NCBI GenBank assembly: GCA_046160485.1
Contig: JBJXGV010000036.1
Span: 124,001 to 188,000 of the forward strand
Reading direction: 5' to 3'
DNA from: JBJXGV01 sp046160485
GTDB taxonomy: Bacteria; Orphanbacterota; Orphanbacteria; JBJXGV01
DNA: 64,000 bases
Shown here: positions 1 through 7,442 of the stretch, one piece after another
How positions within the stretch are numbered: the stretch's first letter is position 1
Layout of the letters: each line of letters begins with the position of its first letter
Notes under the pieces: model-generated
The model's database searches: none
Seen by the model: the letters and a program-made list of their open reading frames with translations, nothing else
Told to the model about the DNA's origin: nothing
Program-made: the position numbers and the translations under genes

Positions 1-14
1 GTTATCCTCCGCGC

Positions 15-884
15 ATGCCGCACTCCGAACGGATCAAGAGCGTGAGCGTGATCGGCGCGGGCGTGATGGGGCGCGGCATCGCGCACGTCGCGGCCGCCAG
101 CGGATTTCAGACGACGCTCATCGACGTCTCCGTGAGCATCCTCAGCGACGCGCTCACCGCGATTAAATCGAACCTCAAGAAGGGCGTCGAGAAGGGAAAG
201 ACCACGGAGGACGCGATGATCGCGGCGCTTTCGTGTCTCGAACTCGACGACCAGCTCGAGCGCGGCGTTCGCTCCGCGGATCTGATCATCGAAGCGGTTC
301 CCGAGCGCGTCGATCTGAAGATCGAGACGCTCGCGCGCGCGCACGCTGCCGCCGGCCCGCATGCGATTCTCGCAACGAACACCTCGTCGCTCTCGGTCAC
401 GGAGATCGCCGCGGGAAGCGGGCGCGCCGATCGCGTCGCCGGAATGCACTTCTTCAATCCCGTCCACATCATGAAACTTGTCGAGGTGATTCGCGGTCTC
501 GAGACGAGCGCCGAGACGATGAGTGCGATCGTCGCGGCCGCGCGCGAGATGCAGAAGGATGTCATCGAAGTGCGCGAGTCGCCCGGTTTCGTGACGACGC
601 GCATGAACGCGCTCATCGGCAACGAAGCGTTTCGCATGCTCGAGGAGGGTGTCGCGAGCGCGGAAGATATCGATCGGGCGCTTAAGCTCGGCTTGAATCA
701 TCCGATGGGGCCGTTCGAGTTGGTCGACCTCGTCGGGCTCGATACGCGGCTGTCTATACTCGAGTACCTTCATCGCACGCTCGGCGACCGTTTTCGTCCG
801 TCGCCGCTCATGGTGCAATACGTCAAGGCGGGACGCCTCGGACGCAAGGCCGGCCGCGGCGTCTACGACTACGCGAAGAAGTAG
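15..884 (+). CDS. hbd: 3-hydroxybutyryl-CoA dehydrogenase
   Basis: NAD-dependent oxidation of 3-hydroxyacyl-CoA (or the reverse) in the cytoplasm, a core step of butyrate or beta-oxidation metabolism. The 289-aa protein has the usual single-domain length. A Rossmann motif GAGVMG sits at residues 14-19. The catalytic pair aligned to mammalian His158/Glu170 is His145 (in MHFFNP) and Glu157, with the family's 12-residue spacing. The ATG is only 14 bases from the window edge, so no ribosome site can be judged, and an upstream operon partner may lie outside. The crotonase gene follows after 10 bases, so the two are probably co-transcribed and act on consecutive intermediates. Family call is firm; direction and chain length are inferred. 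Confidence 0.92.
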   Translation: MPHSERIKSVSVIGAGVMGRGIAHVAAASGFQTTLIDVSVSILSDALTAIKSNLKKGVEKGKTTEDAMIAALSCLELDDQLERGVRSADLIIEAVPERVDLKIETLARAHAAAGPHAILATNTSSLSVTEIAAGSGRADRVAGMHFFNPVHIMKLVEVIRGLETSAETMSAIVAAAREMQKDVIEVRESPGFVTTRMNALIGNEAFRMLEEGVASAEDIDRALKLGLNHPMGPFELVDLVGLDTRLSILEYLHRTLGDRFRPSPLMVQYVKAGRLGRKAGRGVYDYAKK

Positions 885-894
885 AGGAGTCGAC

Positions 895-1671
895 GTGACG
901 TTCGAAACGCTGCGCTACGAAGTCGAAGGCGGAATCGCCGTCGTGACCGTCAATCGCCCCGAGGCGAGAAACTCGATCAGCGACGTGGTGATTCGCGAGA
1001 TGTACGCGGCGCTCGATGCGGTGCGCGCGGACGCCGGCGTCGGCGCGCTCATCATCACCGGAGCGGGCGACGAGGCGTTCGTCAGCGGCGCCGACATTCG
1101 CGCGATCGCCGCGCGGCGGCGTCGCGAGGCGCTTGCGGGACTCAACAACCGGCTCTTCGCGGCGATCGAAGCGCTCGAGAAGCCGACGCTCGCCGCGGTG
1201 AACGGCTACGCGCTCGGCGGCGGCCTCGAGCTTGCGCTCGCGTGCGACATTCGCGTCGCCGCGTCGGGGGCGCGCTTCGGCCTGCCCGAGGTAAAGCTCG
1301 GCATCATTCCCGCGGCGGGCGGGACGCAGCGTCTTCCGCGCATCATCGGTCTGGGCCGCGCGCGCTACCTCATTCTCACGGGCGACATCATCGACGCGTC
1401 GGAAGCCGAGCGGCTCGGACTCGTGTCGGCCGTCGTGCCGCGCGGCGAACTCCTCGCGAAGGCGCGCGAGATCGCCGGAAAAATTCTCAAGCGCGGGCCG
1501 CTCGCGATTCGTCTTGCGAAGAAGGCGTTGTCGCTCTCCGCCGAGGTGCCGCTCTCCGCAGGGCTCGAGTTCGAGTCTGTCGCGCAGGCGATCCTCTTCG
1601 AGTCGCGCGACAAGGAAGAAGGAACGCGCGCGTTCCTCGAGAAGCGCGAGCCTCGCTTCACGGGCGAGTAG
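895..1671 (+). CDS. Enoyl-CoA hydratase/isomerase family protein, atypical active site
   Basis: Crotonase-fold protein of 258 aa. The oxyanion-hole regions are visible (SGADI at 64-68 and GYALGGGLE at 104-112). The first catalytic glutamate (rat Glu144) is present as Glu132 in GLPEV. The second (Glu164) falls on Tyr158 in the stretch GRARYLILTG, so simple syn-hydration of crotonyl-CoA is doubtful; isomerase, hydrolase or another crotonase chemistry is possible. The start is GTG at 895, with AGGAG seven bases upstream overlapping the end of the preceding dehydrogenase gene. It is probably in one operon with that gene. A second crotonase at 27953 keeps both glutamates. Confidence 0.88.
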   Translation: MTFETLRYEVEGGIAVVTVNRPEARNSISDVVIREMYAALDAVRADAGVGALIITGAGDEAFVSGADIRAIAARRRREALAGLNNRLFAAIEALEKPTLAAVNGYALGGGLELALACDIRVAASGARFGLPEVKLGIIPAAGGTQRLPRIIGLGRARYLILTGDIIDASEAERLGLVSAVVPRGELLAKAREIAGKILKRGPLAIRLAKKALSLSAEVPLSAGLEFESVAQAILFESRDKEEGTRAFLEKREPRFTGE

Positions 1672-1677
1672 CGATTC

Positions 1678-1965
1678 GTGACGGGGCAGGGCGATGACGC
1701 GCCGGCGGACCGCGTGCCGGGGCAACCCGCCGCGGAGGAATTAACGCCGCGCGAGAAAGCGCTTCTCGAAAAGTACACCGGGAAGCGCGCACCCAATTGG
1801 AAGAAGCAAACCGCGCGGCGCCTTGCCGAGCAGGCGGCAGGGTACTACGCAGAAAGACGCGATCCACTCGACGTGGAGCGCGAGCAGAGTGAGAAACAGG
1901 TGAGCCCCCCGCCCGCCTCCCACTCGCCCGAATCCGAGGATCCATCGACATCCGCGGGGGAGTGA
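1678..1965 (+). CDS. Small charged hypothetical protein
   Basis: A 95-aa hydrophilic protein of no family I recognise. GTG start six bases after the crotonase stop, with GGGCGAG upstream as a weak ribosome site. Residues about 22-70 are rich in Lys, Arg, Glu and Ala and look helical (LTPREKALLEKY, TARRLAEQAAGYYAERR); both ends are acidic, proline-rich and probably disordered. No signal peptide, membrane segment or cysteine. The next gene starts 7 bases after it, so it is probably translated as part of the same message. It could be a spurious frame in GC-rich DNA, but its position in the gap and balanced composition favour a real gene. Confidence 0.5.
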   Translation: MTGQGDDAPADRVPGQPAAEELTPREKALLEKYTGKRAPNWKKQTARRLAEQAAGYYAERRDPLDVEREQSEKQVSPPPASHSPESEDPSTSAGE

Positions 1966-1972
1966 CACCATC

Positions 1973-4225
1973 GTGAAAGCTAGCATCATGTACCGGGGCC
2001 GTTCCGCGCTCGCGCGCCGGCCGGCATCGCGGGGGCGCGTGCGCGCGCCGGGTTTCCGCTCGCTCTTCTTCGCGCTTCTGCTCGCACCGCAGCCGCCGGA
2101 TGTGCTTCTGCCGCGCAGCGGCTCGAGCCGCGTCGATCCCGACGACCTGCACATCGTAACCGCGCCGTTCGAAGGGAGCGTGTTCGCGCCGCACCGCGCG
2201 ACCGAAGTCGAGATCATCGAGGACGCCGAAGTCGTTTGGCGCGCGAGCGTCGGGCCCGTCACGCATCTGCATCCCGGCGATGGCGCGTTCGTCAACGCAC
2301 TCGCGGGAGCGCCGGCGCTTCCGCACGGCCGGTCGTTTCTGATTCGCGCACGACACCAGGACGAGGATCGCGCGTGGAGCGAATGGGGCGAACTCGCGAA
2401 ATTTCGCACGCGTGTTACGACGGCGCCGCGCGCGACGCTCGTCAAGTCGATCTTCGCGATCGACGCCGACGCATGGAGAACCGCGGCAGGCGAAGCGGTC
2501 GCGTTGACGGCGGAGAACGGCGGCGTCGTGCGCCTGGAAACGAAGTTCGGCCCGCTCGCGGAACTCCGGCCGAACGGCGTCGTGCGGTTCAACACGAACT
2601 CGGAGTCCGCGCCGATTCGCGTTCGCGTCAGCGCAATCGATTCGCTTGCCGCGCCCGCGAGTCGCATTCGCTTTCTCTCGGGCGACGCGGGCGGCGAGAT
2701 TCGCGAGATCAACGTGAATCTCCCCGCGCTTTCGTTTCCCTCCGGCGGCGCGTGTTCCTTCTGGGTCGATCAAGACGGCTCGGCCTGGACGGCGTTGGAA
2801 TCGGATGTCGAACCGGTGTGGGCGGAGCGTGTCGGAGCGGCGCCGCTTCCGTGGCGCGTGGCGCCCGGTTTTCGCGTCGAGCGCGTCGCGACGGACGTGA
2901 GTCTGCCGGTCAACATCGCGTTCGTATCGAATCCGTCGCGCGAAGCCGACGCGCCGCTTGCATACATCTCGAAGTTCCACGAAGGCATCGCGGTGCTGCG
3001 GCGCGACGGCGTCGTGCGCTCGCTCGTGCACAGCCTGCTCAACTTCGTCCCCGATCCGGAGGAGTTTCCCGGAAAGGCCGAGAACGGCATCATCGGTATC
3101 GCGGTCGATCCGGCGAACGAGAATCTCTACATCACGCACGTCTACTATTCGGGCGCGAATCCGTTCAACCGCGTCGTGCGCTACACGCTCGAGGATGGCG
3201 GTCGCGCCGTCGGCGATTCGACGATCATCCTGACGGGTATCCGCTCCTGGCCGAATCACCAGATCGAGTTCGTGACGTTCGGCCCCGATGGAAAACTCTA
3301 CATCGGCGTCGGCGACGGATTCATCGATCCGGGCGTCGCGCAGGATCCGAACGATCTGCGGGGCAAGGTGCTGCGCATCAACCCCGACGGATCGATCCCC
3401 GCCGACAATCCCGATCCGGCGAGCCGCGTCTTCGCGCGCGGATTGCGCAACCCGTTCGGCGCCGCGTTCCGGCCGGGAACCGGAACGCTCTTCGTGAGCG
3501 ACAACGGCACGAACACGAACGATCGCATCGTTCGCGTCTTCGCCGGCGACAACATGGGATGGCCGACCGACCCAACGCGCGGCGCGATCTATCTCTGGGA
3601 GCGCACGGTCGCGCCGACCGCGATTGCGTTCGCGCCGCCGGATCTGTTTCCCGGTCGCGAAGGACGCCTCTACGCGGCGCTCTCGGGTTCGACCTACCGG
3701 CAAGGAACGACGGATCGCGGCAAATCGATCGTCGAGTTCACTCTCGATTCGCAGGGCGCCGTCGTCGACACGGCGACGATCCTCACCTACACGGGTGACG
3801 GATTCGGTTCGACGATAGGGCTCGCGTTCGGTCCCGACGGATTGTATTGGACCGACCTCTACGGCGAAGCCGGATTCGATTCCGCCGGGACGACGGGGGG
3901 CGTGATCTACAAGATCGTGCCCGACAGCGCGCCGCTCTCGCCGCCCTGCGCTTCGGAGCGCCTCGGGAGCGCCGCGGCAATTCGTCTCGCACGCAATCCT
4001 GGTGTCGGCGCCGTCCGATTCCGACTCGATCTCGAAGGCGCTGAGGAGTTCGAGGCCACCCTCTACGACGCCTCGGGCCGTCGACTCTCCGAGTTGCCGC
4101 GTGCGCGGTTCGGCCCCGGCGTTATCGAGGTCGACGTCGGCCGCGATTTGCCGGCGGGGGTCTACTTCTACAGGGCGCGCGTCGGCGGTGCGTCGGCGTC
4201 GGGGAAGGCGCTACTCGTCCGCTGA
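1973..4225 (+). CDS. Secreted PQQ-dependent sugar dehydrogenase-like beta-propeller with C-terminal sorting domain
   Basis: A 750-aa protein. After a basic N-terminus comes a hydrophobic stretch (about residues 29-45) that can act as a signal. Next is an Ig/fn3-like region to about 290, then a glucose/sorbosone dehydrogenase beta-propeller (about 295-650) with recurring blades such as NGIIGIAVDP, FGPDGKLYIGVGDG and LRGKVLRINPDG. The family's PQQ-pocket NH motif appears as WPNH. Residues from about 675 form a FlgD-like/T9SS-like domain ending GKALLVR, nearly the same tail as the metallo-beta-lactamase protein at 10501. Predicted periplasmic or surface sugar or aldose oxidation with PQQ. Start GTG 1973 is used; ATG 1988 is an alternative. 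The 3' end overlaps the convergent rluD gene by 15 bases. Confidence 0.82.
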   Translation: MKASIMYRGRSALARRPASRGRVRAPGFRSLFFALLLAPQPPDVLLPRSGSSRVDPDDLHIVTAPFEGSVFAPHRATEVEIIEDAEVVWRASVGPVTHLHPGDGAFVNALAGAPALPHGRSFLIRARHQDEDRAWSEWGELAKFRTRVTTAPRATLVKSIFAIDADAWRTAAGEAVALTAENGGVVRLETKFGPLAELRPNGVVRFNTNSESAPIRVRVSAIDSLAAPASRIRFLSGDAGGEIREINVNLPALSFPSGGACSFWVDQDGSAWTALESDVEPVWAERVGAAPLPWRVAPGFRVERVATDVSLPVNIAFVSNPSREADAPLAYISKFHEGIAVLRRDGVVRSLVHSLLNFVPDPEEFPGKAENGIIGIAVDPANENLYITHVYYSGANPFNRVVRYTLEDGGRAVGDSTIILTGIRSWPNHQIEFVTFGPDGKLYIGVGDGFIDPGVAQDPNDLRGKVLRINPDGSIPADNPDPASRVFARGLRNPFGAAFRPGTGTLFVSDNGTNTNDRIVRVFAGDNMGWPTDPTRGAIYLWERTVAPTAIAFAPPDLFPGREGRLYAALSGSTYRQGTTDRGKSIVEFTLDSQGAVVDTATILTYTGDGFGSTIGLAFGPDGLYWTDLYGEAGFDSAGTTGGVIYKIVPDSAPLSPPCASERLGSAAAIRLARNPGVGAVRFRLDLEGAEEFEATLYDASGRRLSELPRARFGPGVIEVDVGRDLPAGVYFYRARVGGASASGKALLVR

Positions 4226-5257
4226 GCGCGGCGTCGCGTCGAGCAGCGCTTCGAGATCGCGCGGCAGCGCGCTCTCGATCGCGACGCGGTCGCCCGAGAT
4301 CGGATGCGCGAAGACGACGCGGTGAGCATGGAGCGCCAGTCGCGGCGCGGACGCGCGCGCGCCGTAGACGTCGTCGCCCGCGACTGGATGCCCGATCGAC
4401 GCGAGGTGCACGCGAATCTGGTGACGGCGCCCTTCGCGGATCACGATGCGCAGAAGCGTGCGCACGCTCGACGCGGTTGAGCCGCTCGGGGCGCGAAGCG
4501 GCTCGAATGCCGTGTGCGCCGCGAGCGTCCCGCGTGCCGTCGTGCGTGACGCGAGCACCATCCGCCGCGCGCTTCGCGCGTGCTGCGCGAGCGCCGCGTC
4601 GATCACGCCCGCTTGCGCCACCCTCCCCTCGACGATCGCCAAGTAGACTTTCTCGACGCTCCCTTCCGACCAGACGGCGCGCAGGCGCGCATACGCCTCC
4701 GCCGTCCGCGCCGCGACGAGCACGCCGGACGTGCCGGTATCGAGCCGGTGCACGAGCCCGCCCTCGAGCGGCAGCCCGATCGCCGCTTGCGACGGAAAGC
4801 GCGCGACGAGCGCGTTCGCGATCGTGCCCCGTTCATCGGGGCGCAGCGGGTGACACGGCACGCCCGGCGGCTTCTCGATCGCGAGGAGCGCGTCATCCTC
4901 GTGGATGAGAACGAGCGGCGCGTCGGGCTCCGTGATGATCGTCCACTCGCCGCGTTCGTGCGGGCGCGGAAGCGTGATCGTCTCGCCGCCCGCGAGCGTG
5001 TCGCCCTTGCGCGCGGCGCGACCGTCGATGCGCACCGCGCCGGAGGCGATGAGGCGGGCGCATTCGGTGCGCGAGATCGCGGGGAAGCAGCCGGCGAGGA
5101 AGCGATCGAGGCGCGGGGCACCGCCCCCGTGCGCGCTCTCGATGTCGGGCGGCACCGCGAGCGTGATCTCGGTGTGCGCGGCGCTCCGCGCGCGCGCGGC
5201 GTTGTCCGCGCCGGTGCCGAGCGTCGCGTTCCTTTGTCTTTCGTCCGACCGTGTCAT
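4211..5257 (-). CDS. rluD: RluA/RluD-family 23S rRNA pseudouridine synthase
   Basis: Converts specific uridines of large-subunit rRNA (or tRNA) to pseudouridine. From the chosen ATG at 5257 the protein has 348 aa. It has an N-terminal tail, an S4 RNA-binding domain (about 48-100, LDRFLAGCFP and GAVRIDGR) and the catalytic domain with the signature HRLDTGTSG, where Asp173 is the catalytic residue. A later conserved stretch is GRRHQIRVHLASIGHP. The frame is open for another 28 codons upstream, but that stretch is arginine-rich and encoded by short GCGTC repeats, so 5257 is preferred. Family is certain; which rRNA positions it modifies cannot be told, so RluD versus RluA/RluC is uncertain. Confidence 0.87.
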   Translation of the reverse strand: MTRSDERQRNATLGTGADNAARARSAAHTEITLAVPPDIESAHGGGAPRLDRFLAGCFPAISRTECARLIASGAVRIDGRAARKGDTLAGGETITLPRPHERGEWTIITEPDAPLVLIHEDDALLAIEKPPGVPCHPLRPDERGTIANALVARFPSQAAIGLPLEGGLVHRLDTGTSGVLVAARTAEAYARLRAVWSEGSVEKVYLAIVEGRVAQAGVIDAALAQHARSARRMVLASRTTARGTLAAHTAFEPLRAPSGSTASSVRTLLRIVIREGRRHQIRVHLASIGHPVAGDDVYGARASAPRLALHAHRVVFAHPISGDRVAIESALPRDLEALLDATPRSADE

Positions 5258-5598
5258 CGATCTCCGATTCGGGCTGCTTCGCGTCGCGTTGCGTCGCGTC
5301 ACGCGGCGTCGCGTTGCGCTGGGAATGGAAGTCGCGCGCACCTCGCGGCCGCCATTCTACCCCGGCGCGTGCGGCGATGCCCGCGCCTCGCGCGCGATCG
5401 CACGGCGCGAAGCGTTGTTTGCTCCGACCACGGACGTTGGCGGTTGTCCGCACGCGCCGCGGACGCGCGACGCCACCGCGCGCGCGCCGCACTCGAATTT
5501 CATAGGGGATCGCGTCGCGCCCATCCGGCAAGACGATTGCTACGGCGCGAGACGCGGGCGAAGCGGAGCCGTCGGGTCGCGCGGAACAGGAGAGGGCG
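5258..5598. other. Divergent intergenic region between rluD and comM
   Basis: This 341-base gap separates divergent genes. On the minus strand a good -10 hexamer, TAGAAT, lies at 5359-5354, about 97 bases before the rluD start, but without a matching TTG -35. Positions about 5278-5322 contain short imperfect repeats of the unit GCGTCGCGTT. On the plus side no convincing promoter for comM was found. No RNA gene or conserved frame was seen. Confidence 0.4.
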
Positions 5599-7143
5599 AT
5601 GCTCGCAAGGGTCACGAGTGCGGCGTACACGGGCGTCGATGGCTTTCTCGTCGAGGTCGAAACGGACATCGCCCCCGGCATTCCGTATTTCTCGGTCGTC
5701 GGGCTGCCGGGCGCCGCCGTGCGCGAGAGCCGCGAGCGTGTCGCCGCCGCGATCAAGAACTCCGGTTTCGAATTTCCGGTGCGCAAGATCACCGTGAACC
5801 TCGCGCCGGCCGGCGTGAAGAAGGAGGGCGCGCGATACGATTTGCCGATGGCGCTCGGCATCCTGCTCGCGAGCGGCCAGATCAACGACGCGCAGCTCGA
5901 AGGCGTGGTAGCGCTCGGCGAGTTGTCGCTCGATGGCGCGTTGCGTCCGCTTGTCGGCGTTCTCGCAATGGCGCGCGCGGCGCGCGGCGCCGGTTGCCGC
6001 ACGCTCCTCGTGCCGGCGATCAACGCGCTCGAGGCCGCGCTCGTCGAAGGCGTCCGCGTCTGGCCCGCGGCCACGCTGTCGGATGCGATCGAGCTTCTCG
6101 TCGGGGATCGCCGCGCGCGCCTGCGCGAGGTTCGCGGCGGCGTCGAGCCTCCGGCGCCGGCGCGGCGCGTCGGGCCCGATTTCGCCGACGTTCGCGGGCA
6201 GGAACACGCGAAGCGCGCGCTTCAAATCGCCGCGGCCGGTGACCACAACGTGCTCTTCATCGGGCCGCCCGGCACCGGAAAAACGATGCTCGCGCAGCGG
6301 CTCCCGGGAATTCTGCCGCCGCTATCGCGCGACGAAGCGATCGAGGTCAGCACCATCTACTCCGTGGCCGGCATGCTCCCCGCCGACGTGCCGCTCGTTA
6401 CGACGCGCCCGTTTCGCGCGCCGCATCACACGATCTCGTGCGCAGGGCTCGTCGGCGGCGGCTCGACGCCGCGGCCGGGCGAGTTGAGCCTCGCACACCT
6501 CGGAGTTCTGTTCCTCGACGAGCTGCCGGAGTTCTCGCGCTCGGCGCTCGAGGCGCTGCGGCAGCCGCTCGAAGAAGGGCGCGTGACGATTGCGCGCGCG
6601 TCGCGCTCGCTCGCGTTTCCCGCGCGCGCGACGCTCGCCGTCGCGATGAACCCGTGCGTCTGCGGCCACCTCGGCGATCCGCGCCGCACGTGCCGCTGCA
6701 AGCCGAGCGAACTCGCGGCCTATCGCGGTCGCGTCTCGGGGCCGCTTCTCGACCGCATCGACATCCACGTCGAGGTGCCGCCTCTGCGATTCGAGCAGCT
6801 CGATACGGGAGGCGCCGATTCGTCGCCGCAGGTCGGCACCGCGACGCTGCTCGAGGGCGTGCTCGCCGCGCGCGAGCGTCAGGCGGCACGGAACGGCGAG
6901 GGCGTTCCCAACGCTCGGTTGACCACGCGCGAGATCGAGCGCCACTGCGCGCTCTCGCGCCGCGGCGCGCATCTGCTGCGCGAGGCGCACGAGCGGCTCG
7001 GACTTTCGGCGCGCGGCACGCATCGCGTGCTGCGTGTGGCGCGCACGATCGCCGATCTCGACGGCGCCGTCGCAATCGAAGAGGCCCACCTCGCGGGCGC
7101 GATTCAGTACCGCGCGCTCGACCGGCGATCCGAAGACTCGTAG
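5599..7143 (+). CDS. comM: YifB/ComM-family Mg-chelatase-like AAA+ ATPase
   Basis: AAA+ protein of 514 aa, the usual length. The N-terminal ChlI-like domain spans about residues 1-180 (PGIPYFSVVGLPGAAVRES). The ATPase core has Walker A GPPGTGKT at 222-229 and Walker B VLFLDELPEF near 303-312; a four-cysteine segment (CVCGHLGDPRRTCRC, about 353-367) follows. The C-terminal Mg-chelatase domain includes LSARGTHRVLRVARTIADL. In Vibrio and other bacteria ComM is a hexameric helicase that promotes branch migration during natural transformation; that role here is by homology only. The ATG at 5599 has GGAGAGGG upstream. It stands alone, divergent from rluD. Confidence 0.9.
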   Translation: MLARVTSAAYTGVDGFLVEVETDIAPGIPYFSVVGLPGAAVRESRERVAAAIKNSGFEFPVRKITVNLAPAGVKKEGARYDLPMALGILLASGQINDAQLEGVVALGELSLDGALRPLVGVLAMARAARGAGCRTLLVPAINALEAALVEGVRVWPAATLSDAIELLVGDRRARLREVRGGVEPPAPARRVGPDFADVRGQEHAKRALQIAAAGDHNVLFIGPPGTGKTMLAQRLPGILPPLSRDEAIEVSTIYSVAGMLPADVPLVTTRPFRAPHHTISCAGLVGGGSTPRPGELSLAHLGVLFLDELPEFSRSALEALRQPLEEGRVTIARASRSLAFPARATLAVAMNPCVCGHLGDPRRTCRCKPSELAAYRGRVSGPLLDRIDIHVEVPPLRFEQLDTGGADSSPQVGTATLLEGVLAARERQAARNGEGVPNARLTTREIERHCALSRRGAHLLREAHERLGLSARGTHRVLRVARTIADLDGAVAIEEAHLAGAIQYRALDRRSEDS

Positions 7144-7442
7144 TCCGCCGCCGCAAGTCCGCTCCGCAAGCGAACGCGGCCATCGCGATTTCTCGTTCGT
7201 GGCGGGTCGTTGTGCGCTCTCGGGACGGCCGCCGCGCGACGAATTCTGCTCGCCATCCCGCCCGGATGAACGCAGCAACCGCCTTAGATCTTGACAGCGC
7301 GTCGCCGATCTCTTAAAAATCTCCTTGTGCGAAATAGAGACTCAATCTCAATATCCCACGTCTTGTTCGTGCCGCCACCTTCCGGTATCGGGGACTCGCC
7401 CCGACGCGCCTGCGACCTACCTTCGCGAGAAAGGGTGTTTTC
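7144..7442 (+). other. Leader region of the TonB-dependent receptor gene
   Basis: About 300 non-coding bases. The first 145 hold nothing I can name. The rest contains the promoter at 7291-7319, an AT-richer stretch around 7331-7353 and a perfect hairpin at 7388-7404 (TCGGGG, five-base loop, CCCCGA). The ribosome site GAAAGGG lies just before the ATG at 7443. A transcript starting near 7326 would have a leader of roughly 117 bases. I could not match it to a known riboswitch. Confidence 0.45.
7291..7319 (+). promoter_or_regulatory. Sigma70-type promoter of TonB-dependent receptor gene
   Basis: A perfect TTGACA at 7291-7296, 17-bp spacer and TAAAAA at 7314-7319. It lies in the only AT-rich patch of the gap and faces the receptor gene. 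Confidence 0.6.

Noticed and set aside
1658..3703. Long minus-strand open frame (681 codons) opposite the sugar dehydrogenase
   Set aside because: Arg/Ala/Asp-rich shadow frame typical of high-GC DNA; the plus strand encodes clear domains.
5278..5322. GCGTC-type short repeats upstream of rluD as a functional array
   Set aside because: Imperfect, short and of simple composition; slippage in GC-rich DNA explains them.
7331..7353. Fur-box-like palindrome in the TonB receptor leader
   Set aside because: Only four-base arms (GAGA/TCTC) and poor match to the Fur consensus; not enough to call.
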